Source: Eutreptiella sp. 'Long Island Sound 2002'
Taxonomy: Eukaryota; Euglenozoa; Euglenophyceae; Eutreptiales; Eutreptiaceae
Length of the DNA: 64,000 nt
Assembly: GCA_964036045.1 (NCBI GenBank)
Contig: OZ038382.1
Span: forward strand, 112,948,587-113,012,586
Direction of reading: 5' to 3'
Made by a program: the position numbers and the translations under genes. Shown in pieces: positions 44,001 to 53,107 of this stretch (its first letter is position 1; the number at the start of each line of letters is the position of its first letter). The notes under the pieces are model-generated. The model saw only the letters and a list, made by a program, of their open reading frames with translations, was not told where the DNA came from and did no database searches.

Positions 44001-45330
44001 TCCACCGTTGTGAGGGGCGCCTGGTGTCAGGCGCTGTCCCTCCCCCGGCCGTCCGTCCTCTGGAGCGGGCAGCCAGGGTTCCGCGACCCGTGTGTCCCGG
44101 GTGCTTTCGATGCGGGCGTGTGGACCCAGCACCGGCCCCACAGCGTGCGCCCTTGCGGGCCGGCGTTGCCCGCTGTGGGGGTGGCGGAAGGGCGTCCCCG
44201 GGGGGGGGGTGCCTTCCACCGTTGTGCGGGGCGCCTGGTGTCAGGCGCTGTCCCTCCCCCGGCCGCCCGTCCTCTGGAGCGGGCAGCCAGGGTTCCGCGT
44301 CCCGTGTGTCCCGGGTGCGGTCGATGCGGGCTTGTGAACCCAGCACCGGCCCCCCAGCGTGCGCCCTTGCGGGCCGGCGTTGCTCGCTGTGGGGGTGGCG
44401 GAAGGGCGTCCCCGGGGGGGGGTTGCCTTCCACCGTTGTGAGGGGCGCCTGGTGTCAGGCGCTGTCCCTCCCCCGGCCGCCCGTCCTCTGGAGCTTGCAG
44501 CCAGGGTTCCGCGACCCGTGTGTCCCGGGTGCGGTCGATGCGGGCGTGTGGACCCAGCACCGGCCCCACAGCGTGCGCCCTTGCGGGCCGGCGTTGCTCG
44601 CTGTGGGGGTGGCGGAAGGGCGTCCCCGGGGGGGGTGCCTTCCACCGTTGTGGGGGGCGCCTGGTGTCAGGCGCTGTCCCTCCCCCGACCGCCCGTCCTC
44701 TGGAGCGGGCAGCCAGGGTTCCGCGACCCGTGTGTCCCGGGTGCGGTCGATGCAGGCGTGTGGACCCAGCACCGGCCCCACAGCGTGCGCCCTTGCGGGC
44801 CGACGTTGCTCGCTGTGGGGGTGGCGGAAGGGCGTCCCCGGGGGGGGTGGCTTCCACCGTTGTGAGGGGCGCCTGGTGTCAGGCGCTGTCCCTCCCCCGG
44901 CTGCCCGTCCTCCGGAGCTTGCAGCCAGGGTTCCGCGACCCGCGCGTCCCAGGCGCGGTCGGTGCGGGCGTGTGGACCCAGCACCGGCCCCACAGCGTGC
45001 GCCCTTGCGGGCCGGCGTTGCTCGCTGTGGGGGTGGCGGAGGGGCGTCCCCGGGGGGGGGTGCCTTCCACCGTTGTGAGGGGCGCCTGGTGTCAGGCGCT
45101 GTCCCTCCCCCGGCCGCCCGTCCTCCGGAGCTTGCAGCCAGGGTTCCGCGACCCGCGCGTCCCGGGCGCGGTCGGTGCGGGCGTGGGGACCCAGCACCGG
45201 CCCCACAGCGTGCGCCCTTGCGGGCCGGCGTTGCTCGCTGCGGGGGTGGCGGAAGGGCGTCCCCGGGGGGGGTGCCTTCCACCATTGTGAGGGGCGCCTG
45301 GGGTCAGGCGCTGTCCCTCTCCCGTCTGCC
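41011..45330 (-). promoter_or_regulatory. 212-bp tandem monomer array, 5' end of LINE-A
   Basis: The anchor GCGTCCCCGG (or close) occurs 21 times from 41,011 to 45,257 with spacings of 210-214 bp, giving 20 complete units. Monomers near 43,200-44,900 (CGATGCGGGCGTGTGGACC type) differ slightly from those near 41,300-43,100 (CGGTGCGGGCGTGGGGACC type), so there are at least two subtypes. The array ends about 100 bp upstream of the ORF1 ATG on the same strand. Mouse L1 elements carry 5' promoter monomers of similar length, so a promoter role is likely by analogy. Frames of 300-740 codons through the array are artefacts of the repeat. Confidence 0.85.
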
Positions 45331-47440
45331 CGCCCACTGCTGGGTGGGTTGCCGGGGTTCGTTGGGTGTGTGCGGTGTGTGTGGTGTCTGTGCTGTGCCT
45401 GTCGTGGTGCGTGGTGCCGCTCTTCCCTTGGTCCTCCGGTGCTCCCCTCTCTGGTGTCTCGGTGCGGTGTTGTGCTCGCCGTGTGCCCGCCGTGTCCCCT
45501 CCCCTGTGCGCTCCCCTTGCTCGTTCGCTGGCTACCCCTTGTTCCTTTCGCGGCTTCGTTGCTCTTTACCCTTTCCTCTACCCCTCTCCCTTGCATGCAC
45601 TTTTTCCCTGCCTCCGCTTTGTTGTGTGTCTCTGTCTTTTTCCTTGTCGGCCCGGGCTGCCTCCTTTGAACCTGCGTAGAGAGAGGAGAGGGCGTAAACG
45701 GGCGTGCGGCGGCGGCGGTCTTGTCGCGACACGGCACCTCCGAGCTGGCTGGTACGTCATGCGACATGCGTGTGCGACCGGCTTGCGCGTAGGTTTATTG
45801 CCCCACTTGCTCCCGTCTTGTCTCCACACCCCTTTGGCCGCTACCTTTACTCGTTGCCCGTTCCGCGCGCGCGGCGTGACATGCAACATACCTGCTTCTT
45901 TCCCCACTACCTTAACGTGTCCTAGTCCTCCCGCCTTGCCGGGCGTTCGCTAATGTGTGACGACGGCACGACGCAATACTTGCCTAAGCGTCTAAGACAA
46001 CCCTACTTTAACGCCCGGACGACGCAGACACAAGCATACGCTTCTCCTTGGGACCTGTGAGGGGAAGAGAACGTGGGTGCATGCACGTGTGTTTGTTGGG
46101 ACCCGGCACACGTCGGCGCTATGCTATTTGTGTGTATGCTCCCCGTGTCCCCCTCCCTGGCTATTTGTGTGTTCTAATCAACGCAACAAAAAGGGTGGTT
46201 GTGCTGTAAGAGCAGTTGTCACGGTTGCCCCGCATTGCACCGCAGGGCAGGACCGTTAGCCCCCGGTGACAACCACTCCCTGGCCAAAGGCCATTTCTTT
46301 TTTCCCCCTCTCGGTTGGTGGCGCGGGCCGGGCGGTTGGCGACGTGGCACGACATGGTAACATACTTGCGTTCTTGGTGGCGGTGTGTGGCTTGCCTACT
46401 ATTTGTTTGCATGCGGCGGCATACCTTTTGTCCCCTTTCGCTCCCTTTCGCCTCCTACATAAGCGGGCGTGCGGGTGGGCGGTGGGCACGTCTCGGTTAC
46501 GCCTCGTGGTCACCTTTTACCTTTGTTGGCGTGGTTGCCGTTCTCGTCTCGTGTTCGTTGCGCAGCGTAGCGTGGCATGCAACATACTTGGACCCGACTA
46601 GTCACGTGTGTATGTTTAGTTTTTGTTTGTGTGTTTTTTGTTTTTTTTTGTTTTTTTTGTGTGTTGTGCTTCACCTCGGTGGCACGTGGCCTCCTTCACG
46701 CGTTCTCCTCTCCTTTGTTGGTTTTTTGTTCCCCCTTCTTTGTCCCTTCATACCATTTTGCTCGTCCGTGGCGGTGTTGGCATTGCGGCGTTCCGGGCAC
46801 GCACGTGCGGGCATACCTTTCTTTCCCTATGTGAGCGGGGGTGAGCATAGGCATTCATTCGGTGCCACCCCTTGTTGGTTTTCCCTGCCGGTGCGGTTTT
46901 CGTTGCGCTTTTCGTGGCGGCGCACTTTGGCGTTGCTTGACACGTAACTTCCTTGTATTGCGTTTGTTACGGCGTTATGCATACAACATATGGCATATAA
47001 CATACTTGCTTTTCGGCGGCCGGTGGCGTTGTTGTTGCTTGTGTGTATTTTTCATGCATGACATGCAACGTACTTGGGTACTTGTGCGGCTTCTTTTTTC
47101 TTTTGTTGTGATCCCCTTCGCGTGTTACGGCGTCGTTGTATTCCCTACGTGAGCGGGCTTGCAATGCTTGGTCATGTACTTGTGGTATATCCCCACCGTG
47201 GTGCGGTTCGTTACATGTTGCATGTTACATGTTACTTGTTCTCTCCTTGTCTACCTCTTACCGCGTTGTGCTTGTTTCGTTGGTTTCTAGCGTTGCGCGG
47301 CACATTGTGGGGTTTGTGGGATTTACGGTGGATGTCCATGCCATGCACGTGGATAAATCAAAGCAAGATAAGTATTCTGAGATTCGAAAGAAGTTGTGTG
47401 GGAATAGTTTCAACGTGCAGTCCCTATCAACGTCACCAAT
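45331..47440. other. Degenerate repeat region between LINE-A and LINE-B, no gene
   Basis: Pyrimidine-rich on the plus strand with T-runs (46,630-46,660). A motif like TGGCATGCAACATACTTG recurs near 45,876, 46,345, 46,571, 46,985, 47,055 and 47,210, and CCTACGTGAGCGGGC near 46,455, 46,817 and 47,147, suggesting decayed tandem units of a few hundred bp. It may be the outer 5' flank of LINE-A or an older repeat. No gene seen. Confidence 0.45.
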
Positions 47441-47980
47441 TAGGAGGAGGAGGAGGAGATGCGGTCCCCCGGTAGGGCGCCCCCGCGGCACATCCCCATG
47501 GTGCCCGCAGGCCCTCCACGTTCTGGTATGCGACCGGGAGGGGGGTTTCACCCCAACCCGTCTGGCTAAGCATCATGGCGGCGGCTCTCCTCGTCGTCTC
47601 CTCCCCTTGTTCCCTGGCCTGTGCCACGTGCATGAACCCGCCCTACACGTAGCCCGATCCCCTCCCAGGGGCAAGGAATTGGGGGCGAGGCAGAGCCCTG
47701 GCTCCACTTCCGGCACGGTCCACGACCCCCCCAAGGGAAGGGGGACGCAGTCTCACGGGTGTGGGCCCTTAGCCCACCAGGTACTACCCACTGGGCGGCG
47801 TTTGGCCGGCGGGTCTCGGGGGCTTGGTCCATGGCCTGGTCCCCCCCCCTCCCCCGGCGCACGGCACTTCTGCCGAAGGCGCTCGTGCGCGGGGCCCTCC
47901 ACCACACTGCCGACTGCTGCGACCCTGTCCCGCCGGTTCACACCCCTGGCACACACCTGGGTCCAGGCGTAGCGGGGGGA
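47441..47980 (-). other. LINE-B 3' region after the ORF3 stop
   Basis: GC-rich sequence between the TGA that closes the 255-codon frame and the (TCC)n tract. The frame stays open in pieces after the TGA, but in such GC-rich DNA this is weak evidence of coding. Best described as 3' UTR. Confidence 0.4.
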
Positions 47981-48778
47981 TCACCGGGGCTGCCGCAAAG
48001 CCAACCCCAGTAGCTGGTAAGAGATCCTTGGCTGATAACCGGCCATGCGTGAGGTGGCCATCAGCATATCGCGCAGCCGGCGCACTTGACGCCGGTCATG
48101 CGACCCCCTCGTCTCGTACAAACCCATGTAGCGGGCGGGCGGCCGGTACGAAAGGAGCCGAACCAACCGCCGCGGCGGCAGGCCAGCTGGCCCGTCGATG
48201 ATGACCACCTCAGCTTCGCAGACCTCGTGGGGCCAACGCCCCGCAGCCCTGGGCAGAGGCCGGTCTGAGTACCAGAGGACCCGCTGGGTCCCGCCGCAGA
48301 CAGGGGGCCTGAGTTGTCCGGGGTGCAGGATGGCGGAAAGCCGCCCGCGCTCGCTCACGGGCCACAGCAGGCTCGCCCCTGGCCATAGCCCGGCCATCGC
48401 TGGTTGGCTCCCCAATGTGTGTGAGCCCGGGTCGAAGCGCGCCGGCACCCGGACCGCCAGATCCCATGTGCACCCGTCGTCGTCCCAGTAATAGACCTCC
48501 CGGGCCGCCGGGACGATGGGCATCTCCCGCTTACGGTCAAGGGCATCCCAAAAGTTGACGACCGTGGCCAGCGCCCGCTGGGCGGCGCCCACCACTAGCC
48601 CCCTGTCATACAAGTACCGCAAGTCCGCCGGTTCCCACTCCCCGTAGGGGTCGATATACAACGTGCGCATCCCCGCCCCGGGATGGGGGTCGTCGTCCCC
48701 CAGTGAGCCCACGCTGAGGACGAAGGCGTCGGGCCCGTACAGGACCACAATCCCCCATGGGGAAACCGCGCGGCGCCG
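47981..48778 (-). CDS. LINE-B C-terminal ORF (about 265 residues), function unknown
   Basis: Follows the RNase H/zinc-knuckle frame directly, in frame, after TGA at 48,781-48,779, and has no ATG for its first 36 residues. It therefore probably belonged to the same polyprotein. It looks globular: VVLYGPDAFVLSVGSLGDDD, RTLYIDPYGEWEPADLRYLYD, EVYYWDDDGCTWDLAVRVP and EAEVVIIDGPAGLPPRRLVRL. I recognise no domain and no similarity to LINE-A ORF3. Both LINEs in this window thus carry extra protein beyond the usual RNase H/zinc-finger end. Confidence 0.6.
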   Translation of the reverse strand, partial: RRRAVSPWGIVVLYGPDAFVLSVGSLGDDDPHPGAGMRTLYIDPYGEWEPADLRYLYDRGLVVGAAQRALATVVNFWDALDRKREMPIVPAAREVYYWDDDGCTWDLAVRVPARFDPGSHTLGSQPAMAGLWPGASLLWPVSERGRLSAILHPGQLRPPVCGGTQRVLWYSDRPLPRAAGRWPHEVCEAEVVIIDGPAGLPPRRLVRLLSYRPPARYMGLYETRGSHDRRQVRRLRDMLMATSRMAGYQPRISYQLLGLALRQPR

Positions 48779-49980
48779 TCAACGCGCACAGAGCGTGTCC
48801 AGGCGTATGTGCAGCTGCGTGTGGACGGGCAACCAAAAGAGGTGGCGCCACGGGCAGGTGGAGACCCAATGGCGCGCTCCCACTGTCTGGTAACAAGCGG
48901 GGCAGGGGCGCTCGTCCCCAGCAAACCCCAGACTGTCCCAACGCGCCATCGTGCGGAGGTGCGCCCCCCACCGGATTAAGCGAAGTTTGGTAACGGCGGC
49001 ATAGACCCCCAGGGACCGGCGCTCCACCTGCTCGGGAGCCTCCGTATCAAGCTCCCAAAGACGGCGAGACGACGTCTCGACCAGACAGTCCAGGTTGTGC
49101 ACCTGGACGTCGTTGTGGGTGAAACAGACTTGGGGCGTTTGGAGCCCCCGATTCCACCCCACCTCAGGGCGGGCCCCGGAAGCCTGCTTCTTGGCCTCCC
49201 TGTCGGCGACGTCCAACAGGGCATCCAGGAAAGTGCCGGGCCTGTGCGAGTACAGGTGCTGAGGCGCACTGAACCCCTCGGACAGCAGCCCGCGGCACGC
49301 CCGCAGAAGGTCGTCCGACCGCGGGGAGGGCCCGGGGTTACGGGACTGGACGGCGTCTATATAGCCCTTGCTGTCGTGGAAGGACCACTGCGAGCCTCGG
49401 GTGCCCCACACCACCCGGTGGGTGCCGCGTGCCCGCAACACCTCCCAAGCCACGTAGTGTTCTGCCTGGGAGGACCCGTCTGCGTGGACCGGGATGGGGA
49501 CCCGGTAAGTCTGGTGCCATCCGGTCGTGGGGTCCGCCACCACCAGCCCGCCCCCGGCCGTGTATCTGGGATACCAGGGGGCGTCCTGCACGAAAACGAC
49601 CTCCGCAGGTACGTTCTGCAGGGTGACCCCCTCGGGGTGTACCTCCTGGGCCCACCGCATACAGCGGGGCCACGGGGGGAGGGACTCCGGCCCTCGAAAC
49701 CGCGACGCCCAACCCGCTCTGCTGGTGCTGGACCAGTCCCAATAAGCGGCCGCCAGAGCCGCGTGGCAGTCGTTCGCCTCGTCGATGGTCGTCGCAGCGC
49801 CCAGTGGGTGTTTGCACACTTCCACGGCGTGGCTCCCCGGGGCGGGCCAGACCCGGATTTCCATGAGCCACGTATAGCGCAGGAACCAGTCATGGTTCGT
49901 GGGGTGGCACTCACAGTCCGCCAGACCCCGGAGCACGCAGGGGATGTCCGGGTGGAACCGCCAGAGGGCGCACACATGGG
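48779..49980 (-). pseudogene. LINE-B RNase H and zinc knuckle, 3' part of split ORF2
   Basis: Continues ORF2 on the far side of the fold-back insertion. RNase H: HADGSS (first Asp, about 49,480), HDSKGYIDAV (about 49,360) and YSHRPG with DVADREAKK (about 49,190-49,260), in the usual order. A zinc knuckle (CPAC...HWVSTC) lies at about 48,866-48,912. The first 170 residues before RNase H do not show the expected RT thumb or connection motifs, so some RT sequence may have been lost at the insertion. Codons upstream of 49,981 are fold-back sequence. It ends in TGA and is followed in frame by the unknown C-terminal ORF. Confidence 0.75.
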
Positions 49981-50210
49981 GCGGAATATTATTTACTACA
50001 CCCCGCAATAATAAGTCTACCACCTGCATTTTATTCCGGGGGTAAAAAAATATTCCGCCCCCCCCCCGGAATATTTTGACCCTATGGACTAAATATTCCG
50101 CCCTCCCCCCCCCCGGAATATTTATACCCCACAGCCGAAATCTTCCGCCCCCCACCGGAATAATTAATCCATAGCTTAGATATTCCGCCCCCAAACCCCG
50201 CTGCAGAATA
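49981..50210 (+). repeat. Fold-back element, left arm
   Basis: Chain of short hairpins built on AATATTCC/GGAATATT with C-run loops; inverted relative to about 52,690-52,922. Confidence 0.8.
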
Positions 50211-51211
50211 TTTGTTTCACAGAACCCTGTTTATGTCGATCATTGTATGCAGTTTGCAACGCCAGCGGTCAGTTTTGACTAATTCGGCAATTATGAATTT
50301 TATCTTCACCTGGATCGATGTTTACGCATCTTCGTTAAATTTTGCCGTTAATTTTGTCGCCTTTGTGTGTGCGCGCGTCCTGCGGCTGCCGCTGTTGCTT
50401 GCGCCCGCTCTCTGTTGCTTCGTCTTGTCTTAATGCGGGGCCGAGCAACTGAAAACTCCTCCCAACGGGTGCTATCAGTGTTAGATCTATCCGGTTGCAG
50501 CCACTGACACGAATTGCAGACTAAGGGGAAATCCGGCAGAGATGATAGATCCTAATGGTAAACCCTGGGTTGCCACGTGCACCCGGCCGGCCGGCGGTGT
50601 TCCCATGTGCCTTAGTATGCCGGGGTGACGATCGGACGGGTGCACTTTGCCGCCGCAAGTGCATGGGGGCTCACGAGGCCCCCCACCGGAATAATTAATC
50701 CATAGCTTAGATATTCCGCCCCCAAACCCCGCTGCAGAATATTTGTTTCACAGAACCCTGTTTATGTCGATCATTGTATGCAGTTTGCAACGCCAGCGGT
50801 CAGTTTTGACTAATTCGGCAATTATGAATTTTATCTTCACCTGGATCGATGTTTACGCATCTTCGTTAAATTTTGCCGTTAATTTTGTCGCCTTTGTGTG
50901 TGCGCGCGTCCTGCGGCTGCCGCTGTTGCTTGCGCCCGCTCTCTGTTGCTTCGTCTTGTCTTAATGCGGGGCCGAGCAACTGAAAACTCCTCCCAACGGG
51001 TGCTATCAGTGTTAGATCTATCCGGTTGCAGCCACTGACACGAATTGCAGACTAAGGGGAAATCCGGCAGAGATGATAGATCCTAATGGTAAACCCTGGG
51101 TTGCCACGTGCACCCGGCCGGCCGGCGGTGTTCCCATGTGCCTTAGTATGCCGGGGTGACGATCGGACGGGTGCACTTTGCCGCCGCAAGTGCATGGGGG
51201 CTCACGAGGCC
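50150..51211 (+). repeat. 531-bp tandem duplication
   Basis: Two units, about 50,150-50,680 and 50,681-51,211, look identical base for base over their whole length, including a 73-codon frame in each. Such identity points to a very recent duplication, or to an assembly artefact. No gene recognised. Confidence 0.9.
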
Positions 51212-51457
51212 CTTGAAGCCGGATGGAACCTTAGGGGAAGAGGAATGGAAGTGGAGGTGACTTGAGATAGGCGCACCGGAAGGGAGGAAAGTAAGTTGCT
51301 CGTTGCGCCGCGTGTATGTTTGTTTGCACTTATCCTTGAGTCACATGTCTTTTGTGCTTATTTTTGGAGACAATTATGTTATGCACTTGATGCATGTAAA
51401 TGTCATATGCATAGGAAGTGCAAGAACTCTTTGCCTTTGTTGACTTTTGCTCTCTCA

Positions 51458-52565
51458 ATTCAAAGCCTCGTAACAAGCTTTTCGGGCCGGCCAGCACCAA
51501 AAACCTCCAATTTTTCCTCAAACAAAATGCAAAAAATGGCTTTTTTTGCCCTGAAATGGTGTTTTCTGGCCCTGGGTGGTCACCTGCAGCCCCCCCTACC
51601 CTTTTTTGAGGGTGCTGGACTCAAAAACGGATGTGTTTGGTCAATTAAAAGCCTCGCATCAAGCTTTTCAGTCCCGCCAGCACCAAAAAACTCCAATTTT
51701 TCCTCCAAAAAATGCAAAAAATGGTGTTTTTTCGCCCTGAAATGGTGTTTTCTGGCCCTGGGTGGTCACCTGCAGCCCCCCCTACCCTATTTTGAGGGTG
51801 CTGTACTCAAGGAAGCACGTGTCTGGTCAATTAAAAGCCTCGTAACAAGCTTTTCGGGCCGGTCAGCACCAAAAAACTCCAATTTTTCCTCAAAAAATGC
51901 AAAAAAATGGCGTTTTTTTGCCCTGAAATGGTGTTTTCTGGCCCTCGGTGGTCACCTGCAGCCCCCCCTACCCTATTTTGAGGCTGGTGGACTTAACAAC
52001 GCATGTGTTTGGTCAATTAAAAGCCTCGCAACAAGCTTTTCAGGCCCGCCAGCACCAAAAAACTTCAATTTTTCCTCACAAAAATGCAAAAAATGGTGTT
52101 TTTTTTGCCCTGAAATGGTGTTTTCTGGCCCTGGGTGGTCACCTGCAGCCCCCCCTACCCTATTTAGGGGGTGCTGGACTCAATGAAAGGACGTGTTTCC
52201 CCAATTCAAAACCTCGTAACAAGCTTTTCGGGCCGGCCAGCACCACAAAACTCCAATTTTTCCTCAAAAAAATGCAAAAAATGGCGTTTTTTTGCCCTTA
52301 AATGGTGTTTTCTGGCCCTGGGTGGTCACCTGCAGCCCCCCCTACCCTATTTTGAGGGTGCTGGACTTGAAAGCGCATGTGTTTCGTCAATTGAAAGCTT
52401 CGTAACAAGTATTTCAGACCCGCCAGCACCTAAGAACAACCATTCTTCCTAAAAAAAATGCACAAAATGGCGTTTTTTCGCAATGAAACGGTGTTTTCCG
52501 GGCCTGGGCAGTCACATGAAGGCCCCCCCACCCTATTTTGACAGTGCTAGACTGAAGAACACATG
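51458..52565 (+). repeat. 186-bp satellite array inside the fold-back element
   Basis: The block GCCTCGTAACAAGC (or close) starts at 51,465, 51,651, 51,837, 52,023, 52,211 and 52,397, spacings 186, 186, 186, 188 and 186. Units contain GCCCTGAAATGGTGTTTTCT, CCACCAGC-like and CCCTATTTTGAGGGTGCTGG blocks. The last block is shared with the 18.3-19.3 kb satellite. Confidence 0.93.
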
Positions 52566-52689
52566 CATTTTACCGTTTGGACCCTGTTTTGTGCACAGCC
52601 GCACCGAATAAAACCACTTTCACTTGAAAAGTGGCTTAAATGCCGTGTTTTTTTATGCACATAACAGTTTCTTCAATTGTTTATTCCGT

Positions 52690-53107
52690 AGGTACAAATA
52701 TTCCGGGGGGGGATTGGGGGCGGAATATCTAGGCTATATGGTAGAAATATTCCGGGGGGAGGGGGAATATTTCGGCTCTAGGGTATAAATATTCCGGGGG
52801 GGGCGGAATATTTAGTCCATAGGGTCAAAATATTCCGGGGGGGGGGAATATTTTTTTACCCCCGGAATAAAATGGAGGTGGTAGACTTCTTATTCCGGGG
52901 TGTAGTAAATAATATTCCGCCCCCCCCCGGAATATTTCGTCAGACTGACCCCGGAATATTTCGAATCTCTAGGGCTAAATATTCCGCCCCCCCCCCGTGA
53001 TACTTAGTCAACCCCCAGAATATTTCTGGTCTATAAGGTTTTTATATTCCGGTACCCGGAATATTTCTAGTCTATCTAGATAAATATTCCACAAAGAAAT
53101 ATTCCGC
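52690..53107 (-). repeat. Fold-back element, right arm
   Basis: Complement of the left arm plus about 185 bp of additional GGAATATT units at the outer end. Confidence 0.75.

Larger units (their letters stand above)
21698..45330 (-). mobile_element. LINE-A copy 1: giant APE-type non-LTR retrotransposon
   Basis: All coding parts read right to left. Order from the 5' end: 212-bp monomer array (45,330-41,011), ORF1 (40,909 to about 37,252), ORF2 with endonuclease, RT, RNase H and C-terminus (37,248-30,553), ORF3 (30,513-29,281), ORF4 (29,281-27,149), long 3' UTR, stem-loops and (CCTCAAA)n tail. The outer limits are inferred: the 3' end is shared with copy 2 at 58,456, and the 5' end is taken as the last recognisable monomer. 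Even after removing the ~1.9-kb insert and the 1.1-kb duplication it is far longer than the usual 4-8 kb of LINEs. Several frameshifts and two nonsense codons suggest it is not active as assembled. Confidence 0.8.
49981..53107. mobile_element. Fold-back-type DNA element inserted in the LINE-B RT
   Basis: Begins GCGGAATATT and ends AATATTCCGC, terminal inverted repeats that extend imperfectly over about 230 bp: GTAGTAAATAATATTCCGCC near 52,900 is the complement of the left end, and both arms share the TGACCCTATGGACTAAATAT block. The right arm has about 185 bp of extra GGAATATT repeats outside the matching part. The arms are chains of AATATTCC-C(n)-GGAATATT hairpins. The interior has a 531-bp tandem duplication and a 186-bp satellite but no transposase. 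No clear target-site duplication is seen (flanks CATGGG and GTACCC). LINE-B coding resumes on both sides, which defines the insertion. Confidence 0.8.

Noticed and set aside
40676-45767. Plus- and minus-strand frames of 200-740 codons rich in Gly, Arg, Pro and Ala
   Set aside because: They run through the 212-bp monomers in several frames at once and end where the array ends.
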